A DNA stretch of 64,000 bases from Candidatus Rifleibacteriota bacterium (GCA_024710355.1 JANJUX010000011.1:62001-126000); one strand, 5' to 3'. Numbered from the stretch's first letter, positions 1 through 9,390 are shown. Program-made: numbers and translations. The notes: a model not told the origin generated them from the sequence alone.

Positions 1-206
1 AGGTATTCGAGGGTTACAGCGGCGCGCCGGTGGTCTTCTCCGATGGTGGCAGCAGCGGCTTTCTCGCCGGTATGGTTCTCGAAGAAGTTTTTCTTGAAGA
101 ACTGCGGGCGAAAGGTAAAAAGACAGCACGCACCCGCCGCGGCCTTGGGCTGGCAAAGATACTCAGCGGCCCGTTGATCAGGTCGTTTCTCAATGCGCTT
201 CCCTGA
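1..206 (+). CDS. C-terminal fragment, possible trypsin-like protease
   Basis: An open frame enters from the left edge and stops with TGA at 204-206, so only about 67 residues are visible; the ORF track omits it because its start is outside. It contains EGYSGAPVV followed by a glycine-rich stretch. This resembles the G-x-S-G-x-P nucleophile loop of trypsin-like (S1-type) serine peptidases, but one motif on a fragment is weak evidence. The tail is basic (KGKKTARTRR) and then moderately hydrophobic. The next gene is convergent, with its stop only a few bases away. Confidence 0.4.
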   Translation, partial: VFEGYSGAPVVFSDGGSSGFLAGMVLEEVFLEELRAKGKKTARTRRGLGLAKILSGPLIRSFLNALP

Positions 207-212
207 TTCAGG

Positions 213-1427
213 CTATTCTGGATCGGTAAACAGGTTTTCGGCAGCAACCGCGTCGGCAAAGCTGATCAGGTCAATCATCCGGTCTTCGCTGTTGATGATC
301 TGGATCTGTTGCTTACCGTAAAGCCTGCCGGCCTTTTCGAGCTCGCTGCGTGCCTGATCGATTCTGCCCATCTGGTGCAGAGCTCTGATTCTGTATAGCT
401 GCATGTGCAGAAACATGACACCGGCCGGGAAATTTTTGAGATATTCATCGATCCACACCAGTGCTTTTTCGGGCTGGTTCAGTTTGTCGAGATTGATGCG
501 CACCAGTGCTGCCATAGCTTCGTCGGCCCAGACATTGCGGTTCCCGAATTTTGTCAGAAATTCGCTGTAGCCGGTGGCGGCCTCTTCATAGCGGTTAAGC
601 CGGCGGTCGAGAATCCAGGCCATGCGGTATTTGACCGAATCGATAAAGCGGTAATCCGGGTATTTCTCGGTCAGGTGCCTGAAGGTTTCCCAGGCGGCGG
701 CCGGTTCGAGAAAGGTGCGCAGCTGAATCTCGGCGCGATAATACAGTATCAGTGCCGGTCTGAAGAAGGTTATCCAGGCACCGGCGACGAGAGCTATTAT
801 AACCATCGCCAGCAGTGCTATACGATTCAGCTTTGTTGCCTGCCAGCGCCTGGCCTTGATCATTTCACTGTCGTTGCGGGCCTGTTCAAGGGCTTCGCCG
901 ATTTCTTCTCTGATGTTGCCGCTGAGCGGGTTGATGCTGGCATTGATTGTCTGCAGGTGGTTCTGGGGAACTGCAATTATCCACTGCAGCACCTTGACCA
1001 TTGAAAAAGCGAACTGCAGTGCCACAAAAAACATCATGGCCGCAAAGCTCGCCGAAAAGAACGAGGTGGTGTCCTGGCCGGTAAGACCGAGCCAGTCACT
1101 CCAGAAGCCCCGCCCCAGCAGGCGGTTTGACAGAATCAGAAAGATCCACGAGCTGAGAGTGATCAACAGCATGGTCATTGTCGGGTAAAACCAGAGAATA
1201 ACAGTTGGATAGCTGATTTTGAATGACCTGGCAAAGCGGTCGGTAACGAATCCGGCGGCGTGGCAGGTGGTGGCGAGATAGACGAGAAATGCCAGGGTCA
1301 TGGCTGCCGGGCCCGGCAGCTGCAGTAACAGTCTCTGTGAATTTGCAAGCAGCATGGCGATGAATACCGCTGCCGCCGATGGCAGAAGCCATTTGAGACG
1401 CAATTCAAAAATACTGGTAACCGGCAT
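213..1427 (-). CDS. Membrane protein with C-terminal TPR-like repeats
   Basis: The first half holds about five hydrophobic segments (near residues 15-35, 45-60, 75-100, 125-155 and one around 205-225). The C-terminal 170 residues are helical and tetratricopeptide-like, including a helix pair that reads as an outer-membrane-lipoprotein-style TPR (YRFIDSVKYRMAWILDRRLN). The membrane part may be Yip1-like, but I cannot name the family. The ORF track opens at a TTG at 1466 that overlaps the -10 box of the likely promoter, so that start is improbable. ATG at 1442 would give a leaderless mRNA. ATG at 1427 (MPVTS) has a weak GAAGAA upstream and is chosen here. Function unknown; TPRs suggest a scaffold for partner proteins. 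Confidence 0.7.
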   Translation of the reverse strand: MPVTSIFELRLKWLLPSAAAVFIAMLLANSQRLLLQLPGPAAMTLAFLVYLATTCHAAGFVTDRFARSFKISYPTVILWFYPTMTMLLITLSSWIFLILSNRLLGRGFWSDWLGLTGQDTTSFFSASFAAMMFFVALQFAFSMVKVLQWIIAVPQNHLQTINASINPLSGNIREEIGEALEQARNDSEMIKARRWQATKLNRIALLAMVIIALVAGAWITFFRPALILYYRAEIQLRTFLEPAAAWETFRHLTEKYPDYRFIDSVKYRMAWILDRRLNRYEEAATGYSEFLTKFGNRNVWADEAMAALVRINLDKLNQPEKALVWIDEYLKNFPAGVMFLHMQLYRIRALHQMGRIDQARSELEKAGRLYGKQQIQIINSEDRMIDLISFADAVAAENLFTDPE

Positions 1428-1449
1428 GAATTCTTCGTGCATACCTAAG

Positions 1450-1479
1450 AATATAGCAGATAACAATTTTTGCGTGCAA
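1450..1479 (-). promoter_or_regulatory. Sigma70-like promoter of the TPR membrane protein
   Basis: Minus strand: -35 TTGCAC (1474-1479), 18-bp spacer, -10 TATATT (1450-1455). The predicted +1 falls at or very near the ATG at 1442, so the transcript may be leaderless or have a leader of only about 15 nt. Confidence 0.5.
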
Positions 1480-1555
1480 AAAACTCATTTTTTTCGATTT
1501 TTCTGTCGATAAGGGAACTGGAGCATTCCAATTCTCAAGGAAAAATAAACAAAGA

Positions 1556-3856
1556 ATGAGGCAAACAAAGAATATAAGCAGATTTTCCCTGTTTAGAGGG
1601 TTTCTGGCGACACTTATGTGCCTGCTGCTTCCGCTCGTCGTTTTTGCTCAGTCTGCAGCATTTCAGGATCTGCCGAAAGACCACTGGGCTTATACCGACG
1701 TGGATTTCCTTATCAGCCAGGGCTATATGGAAGGTTACCCTGACGGCACTTTCAAGGGTCGCAAAGTAACCACCAGATACGATGTTGCCCTCATTCTCGC
1801 GCGCATTCTCAAGCGCATGGAAGAAAAGAAAGCCACCATCGATGCTGCCAGCGAAGAAGAGCGGGCGGCTCTTTCGCGTCTTACCAAAGAATTCAGAGAC
1901 GAACTCGGTCTGCTCGATGTGCGCGTTGATTCACTCGAACGCCGCATGGTCGACAACGAAAACAAGGTCAAAGATCTCGAAAACATGATCCCCAAAATGA
2001 AGGTCACCGGGTTTTATCGTGGCCGCGGTCAGTATATCGTTGAGCCTGAAACCGTAGGCAGAGACGAGGCCGGTTATGAAAAATCCTTCACCGATCCAGG
2101 CCTGGTGACTTTTTATCAGCAGCTGTACCTTAAATTCACCGGCAAGCCTTTTGGCGACAAAATCGAGACTTTCTACGAACTGCTCGGCTTCATTTCGGGC
2201 CGCACCTGGAACCAGGCTGTCTACAACAACGCCGGCAATTCAGGTCAGAACCCATTTGACAATGTCGACGACTACGTCAGATACATTCAGAACGACAACT
2301 ATGTCCGCTCGAACAAACTGCACCTGATCAGCAAGGCCAAATCGATGAAGGTCAGGGTTTACGCCGGCGAATCGGTTACTGGTCTCGACAACCCGATGAA
2401 TCTTCTGACAGAAGATACCGACGTCGTTCAGCCTTATCAGGGTATTGAAGTTTCTGGTTCTGAAAGCGGCGTTTCTTACCAGGGTTCGGCTCTGAAGAGC
2501 GACCTTAATCGTGGTTACGGCGACACTACCAATATGGTTACCGGCCGCGTTGTCTGGAAACTGCCCGAAAAGTTCAGCGAAGATACCTTCTCGGTCGGCA
2601 CTTCGTTCGCCGAAAAGATTTTTGATTACAAGACCCGCGGCAATTCGAACACGGTTCGCGGCGTCGACCTCAACTACTCAACCGACCGTGCCGGCAAAAT
2701 CACCGGTACCGCTGAATTTCTTACCTCAAATGCCTACCTGACCGATACCGCCGATAATCAGAAACGCAATCTCGGAGATGAGGGCTCGCGCTTCGATATC
2801 AGCGTGCAGAATGGCGGCTTTACGGGCACGGTCAAGCACTACGACTTCGGTCGCCATTTCCGGGCCATGATGGCCCCTGTCTGGGCCTATGATATCGGCG
2901 ATACCGATGATTACCCGAACAACCTCGATGTCGACAGCAACTACGGCCGCCCCAATTTCGAGGGGGAAAAGCTGACCCGCTTCTCGGTCAACTATGATTT
3001 TGGCAACAAGCTCCTGGCCATGGCGAACAACCTCTCGGTGGAAGCCACTTACCTCTCTAAGACATGGGAAGTCGACCCGAATAAGGCTTATGACACCGAT
3101 GGTTACTCGGGTCGCAAGTTTACTTTCCAGCTGCTTTCTGACTTTACCGACAGCACAACCCTGAAATACGACTTCGCACAGAAGTGGGATGCTCTTAAAG
3201 ACGAGCAGGGCTGGGTTTCGAACGCGGTCGAACTGAACCTGAAGCTCAGTGATTCTGTCAGTTCGAAGGGCAAGATGTTTGTGCTTGGTGATCCTGACGA
3301 CATTTTCGAGCAGGATGGGCAGACTTATGAATACAACGAGCGCGTTGGCTATTTTGAAGTTAACTCTGATATCAATCCGCGCGTTTTCGTTAAGGGCAGC
3401 GTCGAACACCAGGTTCGCTGGGTCAGCTCACCTAAAGAAAACATCCGGGTCGATTACATCGGCGAAGCTACCTATAACCTGACTTCAACCACGAGTTTGA
3501 CCGGCGGTGTTCAGCATGTCGATTATGTCGACAGCTTCGATGACAGCAAATCCAGCCTGGCAAACGCGATTCTGGCGGAGCTTAAAAAGAACTTCACCAA
3601 CAAGTTCAGGGGTCGCGCCTTCTATTCACGCGGCATCATCGATTTCAAAGACGGCATGACCGACAGTCTCGACCGCGAGAATATCTATGGCGAACTTATT
3701 TATGACGTTAACAAAGACGCCACCATTTCGTTCAAGTTCGGTTACGACTACCCTTATGAATGGCGCTGGGCAGTCAGCAGCACCGATAACGGCAGAGACA
3801 ATGTTGATATACATACACAGAAGATGTTTATCTTCGAGGCAAAATCAAATTTCTAG
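1556..3856 (+). CDS. SLH-domain outer-membrane beta-barrel (OmpM-like porin)
   Basis: The 766 residues start with a signal peptide (about 1-31, ending VVFAQS), followed by one SLH domain (about 35-85, with DHWAYTDVDFLISQGYMEGY). A charged coiled coil (about 88-145) comes next, and then some 600 residues of alternating beta strands ending in ...AKSNF. The terminal Phe is a typical outer-membrane beta-barrel signal. SLH plus coiled coil plus barrel is the layout of OmpM proteins of Negativicutes and SLH porins of cyanobacteria, where SLH binds peptidoglycan-linked polymer and the barrel sits in the outer membrane. I infer a porin and envelope tether. It leads a co-directional run of six exported proteins (1556-9216), with the next start 11 bp after its stop. 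A weak AAGGA lies about 14 bp upstream of the ATG. Confidence 0.85.
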   Translation: MRQTKNISRFSLFRGFLATLMCLLLPLVVFAQSAAFQDLPKDHWAYTDVDFLISQGYMEGYPDGTFKGRKVTTRYDVALILARILKRMEEKKATIDAASEEERAALSRLTKEFRDELGLLDVRVDSLERRMVDNENKVKDLENMIPKMKVTGFYRGRGQYIVEPETVGRDEAGYEKSFTDPGLVTFYQQLYLKFTGKPFGDKIETFYELLGFISGRTWNQAVYNNAGNSGQNPFDNVDDYVRYIQNDNYVRSNKLHLISKAKSMKVRVYAGESVTGLDNPMNLLTEDTDVVQPYQGIEVSGSESGVSYQGSALKSDLNRGYGDTTNMVTGRVVWKLPEKFSEDTFSVGTSFAEKIFDYKTRGNSNTVRGVDLNYSTDRAGKITGTAEFLTSNAYLTDTADNQKRNLGDEGSRFDISVQNGGFTGTVKHYDFGRHFRAMMAPVWAYDIGDTDDYPNNLDVDSNYGRPNFEGEKLTRFSVNYDFGNKLLAMANNLSVEATYLSKTWEVDPNKAYDTDGYSGRKFTFQLLSDFTDSTTLKYDFAQKWDALKDEQGWVSNAVELNLKLSDSVSSKGKMFVLGDPDDIFEQDGQTYEYNERVGYFEVNSDINPRVFVKGSVEHQVRWVSSPKENIRVDYIGEATYNLTSTTSLTGGVQHVDYVDSFDDSKSSLANAILAELKKNFTNKFRGRAFYSRGIIDFKDGMTDSLDRENIYGELIYDVNKDATISFKFGYDYPYEWRWAVSSTDNGRDNVDIHTQKMFIFEAKSNF

Positions 3857-3867
3857 GATTGGCAGAC

Positions 3868-5040
3868 ATGAAAAAGAGACTAATGGCGCTGTTTCTGACG
3901 CTGCTTGCTCTGGTTACGACCGGCTGCATTCAGGAAGCTCTTGTTATTCCGGTCGCCACCGTCACCGGTAAGGTTGTGGTGCCCTCAGGCAAGGTTTCGA
4001 CCGGGGTTAAGATAACCGTGGCCGGCGAACCGTCATTGAGCGCTTATGCCAACGACAAAGGTCAGTATACGATCGAATTCCGCAGATCCGGCAGGTTCCT
4101 GCTGGTGGCTCGCGGCATGGATTTCGATGTTAACTATGTCTGGGTTGACGCTGTTTCTGAAGAAACGGTAACGGCCCCAGACCTCAAGCTCGACGAAAAA
4201 CTTGTGGGCGAAGCTCTGTGGGTTGCTTCGATCGTCGACTTCCCCGATGCCGTTGGTTTTGCCATCAAGTCGATCAACCCGGCATGGAGCCAGGCAACCG
4301 AAAAAATGTATGATGACGGCACGCATGGCGACAAACTCGCCAACGACGGCATCTTCACCCTGCGTCTGACCAACCTCAAGACCGGCTCACAGCAGTATTC
4401 TCTCGACTATACCCTTGAGGGCGAAACAAACCCGAAGAATACGAAAGACCCGCATCGTGAAGCTGATCTGAGCGGGAACTCGATGATCTACATTCCCGAA
4501 TCAACGGTTAAACTGGCCCGCGGCAGAGTTACCAGCGATCTGGTCGGTGTTAACTATTCAGAAGTCAAACTCGCAACCAAGAAGGGTTCGAGAACGATGC
4601 AGCTCGACAGCGACGGTGGTTACAGCTTTGGAATGGAAGGCAACGGTCGCGAATACCTGGTATTCAGAAGTCCGAACTTCCATATCAGGGCGATACCTGT
4701 TGACCTGTCGACAGTGACTCTGCTCGAAGTGCCGGTTACCACAATCTCGTCGAAGAAGAGCGGCGAAATCAAAATGGTTCTCGTTGCCTCAGACTTTGCC
4801 GAAGTGGTCAACCCGACAGTCGTCGGCGATTTCACCAACTGGCAGCCGCAGAAACTCTATGATGATGCCACCAACGGTGATGAGGTTGCCGGTGACGGAG
4901 TTTACACAAGACTGTTTACCGGCGTGAGCACTGCAAGTTCTTATCAGAAATATGCTTTCAACATCACCGCGACCAACCAGGTCAAAGACCCGTATCAGGA
5001 ATCAGGTGACGAGAAGTATTCGATCATCAGGGTGAAGTGA
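3868..5040 (+). CDS. Lipoprotein with carboxypeptidase-regulatory-like and E-set-like domains
   Basis: The chosen ATG has AGGA nine bases upstream; the ORF-track TTG at 3859 is less likely. The N-terminus is a lipoprotein signal with lipobox LVTTGC. Around residues 25-95 is a carboxypeptidase-regulatory/transthyretin-like fold (TGKVVVPSG ... DKGQYTIEF). Two related modules follow, marked by DDGTHGDKLANDGIFTLRL and DDATNGDEVAGDGVYTR. These are a calcium-loop-like signature often seen in bacterial surface proteins next to immunoglobulin-like or CBM48-like beta domains; the second also has VVGDFTNWQPQ, as in CBM48. It is probably anchored in the envelope and may bind glycans or partner proteins. 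The stop codon overlaps the ATG of the next gene, which indicates co-translation. Confidence 0.8.
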   Translation: MKKRLMALFLTLLALVTTGCIQEALVIPVATVTGKVVVPSGKVSTGVKITVAGEPSLSAYANDKGQYTIEFRRSGRFLLVARGMDFDVNYVWVDAVSEETVTAPDLKLDEKLVGEALWVASIVDFPDAVGFAIKSINPAWSQATEKMYDDGTHGDKLANDGIFTLRLTNLKTGSQQYSLDYTLEGETNPKNTKDPHREADLSGNSMIYIPESTVKLARGRVTSDLVGVNYSEVKLATKKGSRTMQLDSDGGYSFGMEGNGREYLVFRSPNFHIRAIPVDLSTVTLLEVPVTTISSKKSGEIKMVLVASDFAEVVNPTVVGDFTNWQPQKLYDDATNGDEVAGDGVYTRLFTGVSTASSYQKYAFNITATNQVKDPYQESGDEKYSIIRVK

Positions 5041-6248
5041 TGAGAAAAACCGTTAAAAAACTCAGCCTGATCATGGCCTGCTGCGCCGCACTGCTTGGCT
5101 TTGCTGCACCGGTCAGCGCCCAGGAAAAAGTTAACTACTATTACGAAACCGGTTCGTGGCTCGATATTCAGGATAATGTCGGTGACGACAAGGGCCCCGG
5201 CTATTATCTCTACCCGAGCGACAAGCGCATGCGCCGTGGTACTTTTGACATCAAGCGCTTTACCGTCTATGAAGAAGGCCAGGTCGTGGTATTCGAGATT
5301 CAGATGCGCAACTACATCATGCGCGAATGGCCTGATACGAGAAAAAGTGAAGACCAGGGCTTCGTCGCCAATCTCTGGGATATCTACATAGATGTCGACG
5401 GTATTGAAAACTCCGGTTACAAGCATGGGCTGCCGGGTCGTGACGTTACCTTTGCCGATAACAAGGGCTGGGAAAAAATGATTCTGGTTTCGCCGCTTGG
5501 CGAATACGAGCTTTACGACATTCTCCGCAACAAGACCGATGAGCTCGAATTTCAGAATCAGATCAACGACATTATTTACCCCGATTACGTAAAAATTCAG
5601 AGTGACAGGGCGATTGTAAAGATTTCGAAACTCAAACTGCCTAAAATTTCTGACAAATCCGGTTATCAGTGCTTTTCGATGGGTTTCAAAAAGATCGTTT
5701 CACCGAATCGCCTGCTCAATCGTGACGTCAGAGCTTTTGCTACACACGATGATTTTGGTGGCGGCCACGATACCTATGGTGACCCGCCGATCATGGACAT
5801 GATCGTACCTGAGGGCGATGATCAGTATGCTCTGCTGCGCAATTACAGATCAGAACCTTATCGCGATGACATCACCTATGCATCGGTGCCTTTCGTTTAT
5901 AAAAACGGCCTGCGTCAGAGTCCGGCCATGGCAAATCCGCCGGTCAAAGACCCGGCGACGCCCGATGCAGGCACCGCAGTTGTGCCATCTCAGGCTCCGG
6001 TAATCAAGGCGCCGGCAACGACGGCTGCTCCGGTTTATAAAAACGGCCCGGTGGTCAGCCAGCCTGTCTTCAAGCAGCTGAATCAGACGGCTCCGACCAT
6101 TGGCAGACCGGCGCCGGCTAAACCGGCAGCGAACGGCACAGGCGGCAGCGGTGGCTTTGTTCCTCTCAAGCCTGTCAGCTCAGATGATGGTTTTAAACCA
6201 TTGCCGAAGGCTCCCGACGGATTTATACCGGTCAAAAAAACAAAATGA
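5040..6248 (+). CDS. Exported glucodextranase C-terminal-like protein, Pro-rich tail
   Basis: Start ATG at 5040 overlaps the upstream stop (ATGA). Residues 1-28 form a signal peptide ending VSAQE. Residues about 35-265 match the C-terminal binding module of glucodextranase and related pullulanases (the DOMON-like family of Pfam PF09985): NVGDDKGPGYYLYPSD, then GTFDIKRFTVYEEG and FEIQMRNY. The last 130 residues are rich in Pro/Ala/Lys with repeated VYKNG and GFxPL motifs, which looks like a disordered linker or wall-spanning tail. No catalytic glycosidase domain is present, so it may be a glycan-binding or structural partner of the SLH porin rather than an enzyme. Confidence 0.8.
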   Translation: MRKTVKKLSLIMACCAALLGFAAPVSAQEKVNYYYETGSWLDIQDNVGDDKGPGYYLYPSDKRMRRGTFDIKRFTVYEEGQVVVFEIQMRNYIMREWPDTRKSEDQGFVANLWDIYIDVDGIENSGYKHGLPGRDVTFADNKGWEKMILVSPLGEYELYDILRNKTDELEFQNQINDIIYPDYVKIQSDRAIVKISKLKLPKISDKSGYQCFSMGFKKIVSPNRLLNRDVRAFATHDDFGGGHDTYGDPPIMDMIVPEGDDQYALLRNYRSEPYRDDITYASVPFVYKNGLRQSPAMANPPVKDPATPDAGTAVVPSQAPVIKAPATTAAPVYKNGPVVSQPVFKQLNQTAPTIGRPAPAKPAANGTGGSGGFVPLKPVSSDDGFKPLPKAPDGFIPVKKTK

Positions 6249-6354
6249 AAAAACGCCAGATAACGAAAATATGTATTGTTCGCTCAGGTTTTACTGAATT
6301 AATGACGATTAAGATTGAAGCACCCGATTTAGACAGCTCAAGGAGGCCCCGCAG

Positions 6355-7347
6355 ATGAAACGACAGAAATTCCCACGAATGGCAGGTCTGCTGCTGTTGT
6401 TCACCATTTTTTTTGTCGCTTCTGTCACTGATGTTTCTGCTCAGTCAGCACGTTCAAGGGGCATGGGTGGTGCTTTCATCGGTCTGTCTGACGACGAATC
6501 GGCAACTTTCTACAACCCTGCCGGTCTGAGCCAGATTCAGGGCCGTGAAGCCTCTATTCAGGCCAAAGTGAATGAGCGCGATATCTATGACTGGACCAGC
6601 ATGGCTTTTACCGGTCATATCTATGAAGATAACGTCGAAAGCAAGTTTTCGATCACCGATTATCTCGAACACAATATTCTCGAAGAACCGGTTCCCCGGC
6701 GCCCCAAATACAGTTATGGCGTTGCTTACACCGAAGATCACCGCTCTATCGAATTTGGCAACCTGGTCGGCGGTGAATATCAGGGTGTTAAGCGCGCAGT
6801 AAAAGACCTGCAGCTCGCTTTCGGCACCAGATTTCCGATTGCCCGCCGCATGCTGGCCCGTGAACAGCTCTATGGCGGTATCAAACTGAGAATGCTCAGC
6901 GTTGACCGTTATATCAAAAGTCTTATGCAGCACAGCAAAAGAGACATTTTCTCGCTTGGCTTCGGTCTGATGTATCATTACAACGATCGCCTGACCGGTG
7001 GTCTGACCGTAGATAATCTGGTCGAGGATATCAGCGGCGCCAACACCGGCCGCAATGGTGTAACTCTCAACCTCGGCACTGCCTACAAAGTCACCAAGGG
7101 CACTACCGTGGCTGCCGACGCCATCAATATCACCAACACCTCGAAAGCCAATGATCAGCAGTATCGCCTCGGCGTCGAAAAGAAATTTGTCGAAAACGAC
7201 CTTACCATGCGTATCGGCGCTCTGAACGGCACTCTTACCCTTGGCTTCGGCATGAATGTTCTGCCTCATATCAGAGTCGACTACTCTTTCTACGATGGCG
7301 ATGTCGTCAGTGAACACCACGTCGGAGCGCACGTGACCTTTGACTAA
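6355..7347 (+). CDS. PorV/PorQ-like outer-membrane protein
   Basis: It has a strong Shine-Dalgarno (AAGGAGG, about 10 bp before ATG) and a signal peptide (1-30, ending VSAQS). The mature start ARSRGMGGAFIGLSDDESA then YNPAGLSQI is the conserved opening of the PorV/PorQ (UPF0164-like, FadL-related) outer-membrane beta-barrel family. The rest is amphipathic beta strand up to VGAHVTFD. In Bacteroidetes PorV serves type IX secretion. No other Por component is in this window, so a T9SS role is not supported and a general transport or assembly role is more prudent. It is followed 16 bp later by the next exported protein. Confidence 0.8.
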   Translation: MKRQKFPRMAGLLLLFTIFFVASVTDVSAQSARSRGMGGAFIGLSDDESATFYNPAGLSQIQGREASIQAKVNERDIYDWTSMAFTGHIYEDNVESKFSITDYLEHNILEEPVPRRPKYSYGVAYTEDHRSIEFGNLVGGEYQGVKRAVKDLQLAFGTRFPIARRMLAREQLYGGIKLRMLSVDRYIKSLMQHSKRDIFSLGFGLMYHYNDRLTGGLTVDNLVEDISGANTGRNGVTLNLGTAYKVTKGTTVAADAINITNTSKANDQQYRLGVEKKFVENDLTMRIGALNGTLTLGFGMNVLPHIRVDYSFYDGDVVSEHHVGAHVTFD

Positions 7348-7363
7348 GAGGAGATTCCGTTCA

Positions 7364-8293
7364 ATGAAATTCCTGGCAAAGGCCATTCTGGTAATTGTTT
7401 GCATGTTCTCCGCCTGCAGTCTGCGGGCGGAGAATTTTGTCGATTCAAACGCTTTTCTGCAGCAGAAACTCGAAGTGTTCGGTCTGGCCGGCACCCCCTG
7501 GGAAAGCGAGACCTCCTATGACGAAGAGCGTTCGCGAGCCTGGATGGATGCCTTGCACCATGCCTACGAACGTATTCTCGGACTGCCTCTGATGGAGGGG
7601 AAACAGGTCGCGCATGTTCTGCAGGAAAACGCGGCTCTGAAAGAGCGTCTCGGCCTGGTGCTTATGTCGGCGCCCAAGACCTTTTTCCAACCGGATATTT
7701 CCGGAATGGTGCGCTGCCGTGTCGATGTGCCACTGACCGGCAAGATCAGCCTGCGTTCGGCTCTGTATCTTGCAGCTCTGCGTCCGCAGTCGATGCAGCC
7801 GACCAGTTTCCTTGCTTCCTGGACCTCTGGTGTGAAGTTTGATGAGAAGTTGCCAGCGCCAAAGTTCAATCGCGTTGTTATTGATGTCCGGGCGTTCAAT
7901 TTTGAGCCTTCTCTTTTTCCGAGATTTTTTGACGCTTCTGGCATGCTGATCTTTCAGGAAGCGATGATTCCGCAGAGCGAAAGGTTCAGCCGCCCGGCAG
8001 TGCGTTTTGTCACTGATATCAAAGCGGCCCGCGCCGGTCTGGCCGAAGACGAAACTTTTACACTTGCGGCTCATATCAATGAACTTTACAGCCGCGATGT
8101 CGTCGTCGAACAGTCTGACCTCGATGTATTTGCCAGATTCTGTCGCGATATGGTACAGACTCCTTTGCGCCAGCGTGAAATTGTTATTGTGTTTGATCCT
8201 GATCGGCTGCGCAAAACCGGCCGGTTGAAAAAATCTGAAAAAAAGGCTGAGACTTCAGCCGAATCCACGAAAAAGCAGGAGGCTAAACCATGA
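7364..8293 (+). CDS. Exported protein of unknown function
   Basis: ATG at 7364 is preceded by GAGGAG with 10-bp spacing; the upstream TTG at 7340 overlaps the previous gene and is less likely. Residues 1-22 form a signal peptide (ending SLRAEN). The roughly 285 mature residues show no motif I recognise. There is a helical first half and a middle stretch NRVVIDVRAFNFEPSLFPRF that resembles LPP20/FlgT-like secreted domains, where an Asp-containing strand is followed by a P(S/A)xxPx(V/I)xD pattern. The tail is Lys/Glu rich (KKSEKKAETSAESTKKQEAK). Its stop overlaps the next start by ATGA, so the pair is probably translated together. Confidence 0.65.
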   Translation: MKFLAKAILVIVCMFSACSLRAENFVDSNAFLQQKLEVFGLAGTPWESETSYDEERSRAWMDALHHAYERILGLPLMEGKQVAHVLQENAALKERLGLVLMSAPKTFFQPDISGMVRCRVDVPLTGKISLRSALYLAALRPQSMQPTSFLASWTSGVKFDEKLPAPKFNRVVIDVRAFNFEPSLFPRFFDASGMLIFQEAMIPQSERFSRPAVRFVTDIKAARAGLAEDETFTLAAHINELYSRDVVVEQSDLDVFARFCRDMVQTPLRQREIVIVFDPDRLRKTGRLKKSEKKAETSAESTKKQEAKP

Positions 8294-9216
8294 AATTAAG
8301 TCGCATTATCGCCATGATTCTGCTGATGTGCTGTCTGAGCACTGTTCTTCCGGCAGCAGAAGTTGATCGTGAACTTGACAAGAGAATCAGCCGTATCGAG
8401 CGTTATATTTACGGTGATGAACAGTCTGCGGCAGCGGCTGATCGGTTGCGGCAGATCGAAGAAGATCTGTTTGGCCGCTCGACCGGGCAGACTGATTCCG
8501 AAAAGTCGCGCTACCTGCACGACTTCATTTTTAAGGGCTCTGCAAGCAACCTTTCACTCGACATGAAACTCAGCTTTCTCGAATGGAAACTCTTCAACAA
8601 GACCGGCGAAGGCACTCTCGAAGTTCGTCTGGCTGAGATAGACAAAAAGGTAATCGGCAATGTGTCGATGGAACCAATGGCTTTCAGGCTTGAACAGCTG
8701 GTGCATCTGACCATCGAACGCGGCCTGATTTCGCTGCATACGGTCACAATACCTGCCGGCACCGAGATTCGCCTGCGCATGAAAAAAGATCTGTCGAGTC
8801 GCACGGCCACCAAAGGCGATACGATCCCGATGGTCGTTGCCGATGACCTGTTCATCAACGGCAATATTCTGGCAATGACGAAGGGCGGCATCGTTACAGC
8901 CGAAGTCAAGAATGTCAGACGTGGCGGCCGCTTTGGCAGAACCGGTTACGTGAATCTCGATGTCAGAAATATCGAAAGCATGGATGCCTCGCTGCTGCCG
9001 ATCAAGATTGAAGATGCCGGGTCAAAATTTGATAAGCGCAAAATCGGCATGGCTGCCGGGGCTTCGACGCTCGGTTATCTGGTGCTTGGCCCGATTGGTC
9101 TGGCCGGCGGTGCCTTTATCAAGGGCGGTGAAGTTGAAGTGCCGGCTGGCACCGAACTCAGCGTCGTCACCACCGAAGATCGCAAAGTTACCGGGGTTCT
9201 CGTGCCACGGCGCTGA
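8290..9216 (+). CDS. Exported protein with short FG repeats and glycine zipper
   Basis: It has a signal peptide (1-22, ending LPAAE). Residues 25-150 contain several copies of a short helical motif of the type L-x-x-R-(I/L)-x-x-I-E-x-x-(I/L)-(Y/F)-G, for example RISRIERYIYG and RLRQIEEDLFG. Around residue 155 begins a beta domain with IPAGTEIRLRMKKDLSSRTA and KGDTIPMVVADD, a pattern common in secreted proteins of unknown role. A glycine-rich hydrophobic stretch (LVLGPIGLAGGAFIKGG) comes near the end, then PAGTELSVVT. It overlaps the previous gene by 4 bp and is the last gene before a terminator. No function can be assigned. Confidence 0.65.
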   Translation: MKLSRIIAMILLMCCLSTVLPAAEVDRELDKRISRIERYIYGDEQSAAAADRLRQIEEDLFGRSTGQTDSEKSRYLHDFIFKGSASNLSLDMKLSFLEWKLFNKTGEGTLEVRLAEIDKKVIGNVSMEPMAFRLEQLVHLTIERGLISLHTVTIPAGTEIRLRMKKDLSSRTATKGDTIPMVVADDLFINGNILAMTKGGIVTAEVKNVRRGGRFGRTGYVNLDVRNIESMDASLLPIKIEDAGSKFDKRKIGMAAGASTLGYLVLGPIGLAGGAFIKGGEVEVPAGTELSVVTTEDRKVTGVLVPRR

Positions 9217-9238
9217 TAATATCTGTTAAAAAACTTAA

Positions 9239-9273
9239 AAGCTGCTCCGCTTAAGCGGGGCAGCTTTTTTTTT
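9239..9273 (+). terminator. Rho-independent terminator of the exported-protein operon
   Basis: Stem AAGCTGCTCCGC with loop TTAA and the complementary GCGGGGCAGCTT, followed by a run of about nine T. It lies 23 bp after the stop of the sixth gene of the envelope operon. Confidence 0.9.
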
Positions 9274-9390
9274 CGAGCCAATTTATTGCCCCTGCAGATC
9301 GAAAACGAAGCTAATTTTGCGACATGGCAAGCCGACAGATAGACCCGGTCGGGTGAAGTATCCTCTCTTTGTTTATGCAGCAGCCTGCAG

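Noticed and set aside
2726-3409. 227-residue minus-strand ORF inside the SLH porin gene
   Set aside because: It is the shadow of a GC-rich gene with clear domains; no ribosome site.
6355-7347. PorV-like protein as evidence for a type IX secretion system
   Set aside because: No other Por/Spr component or T9SS C-terminal sorting domain is seen in the window.
6454-7494. 346-residue minus-strand ORF opposite the PorV-like gene
   Set aside because: Antisense shadow spanning two genes; the plus strand has signal peptides, ribosome sites and family motifs.
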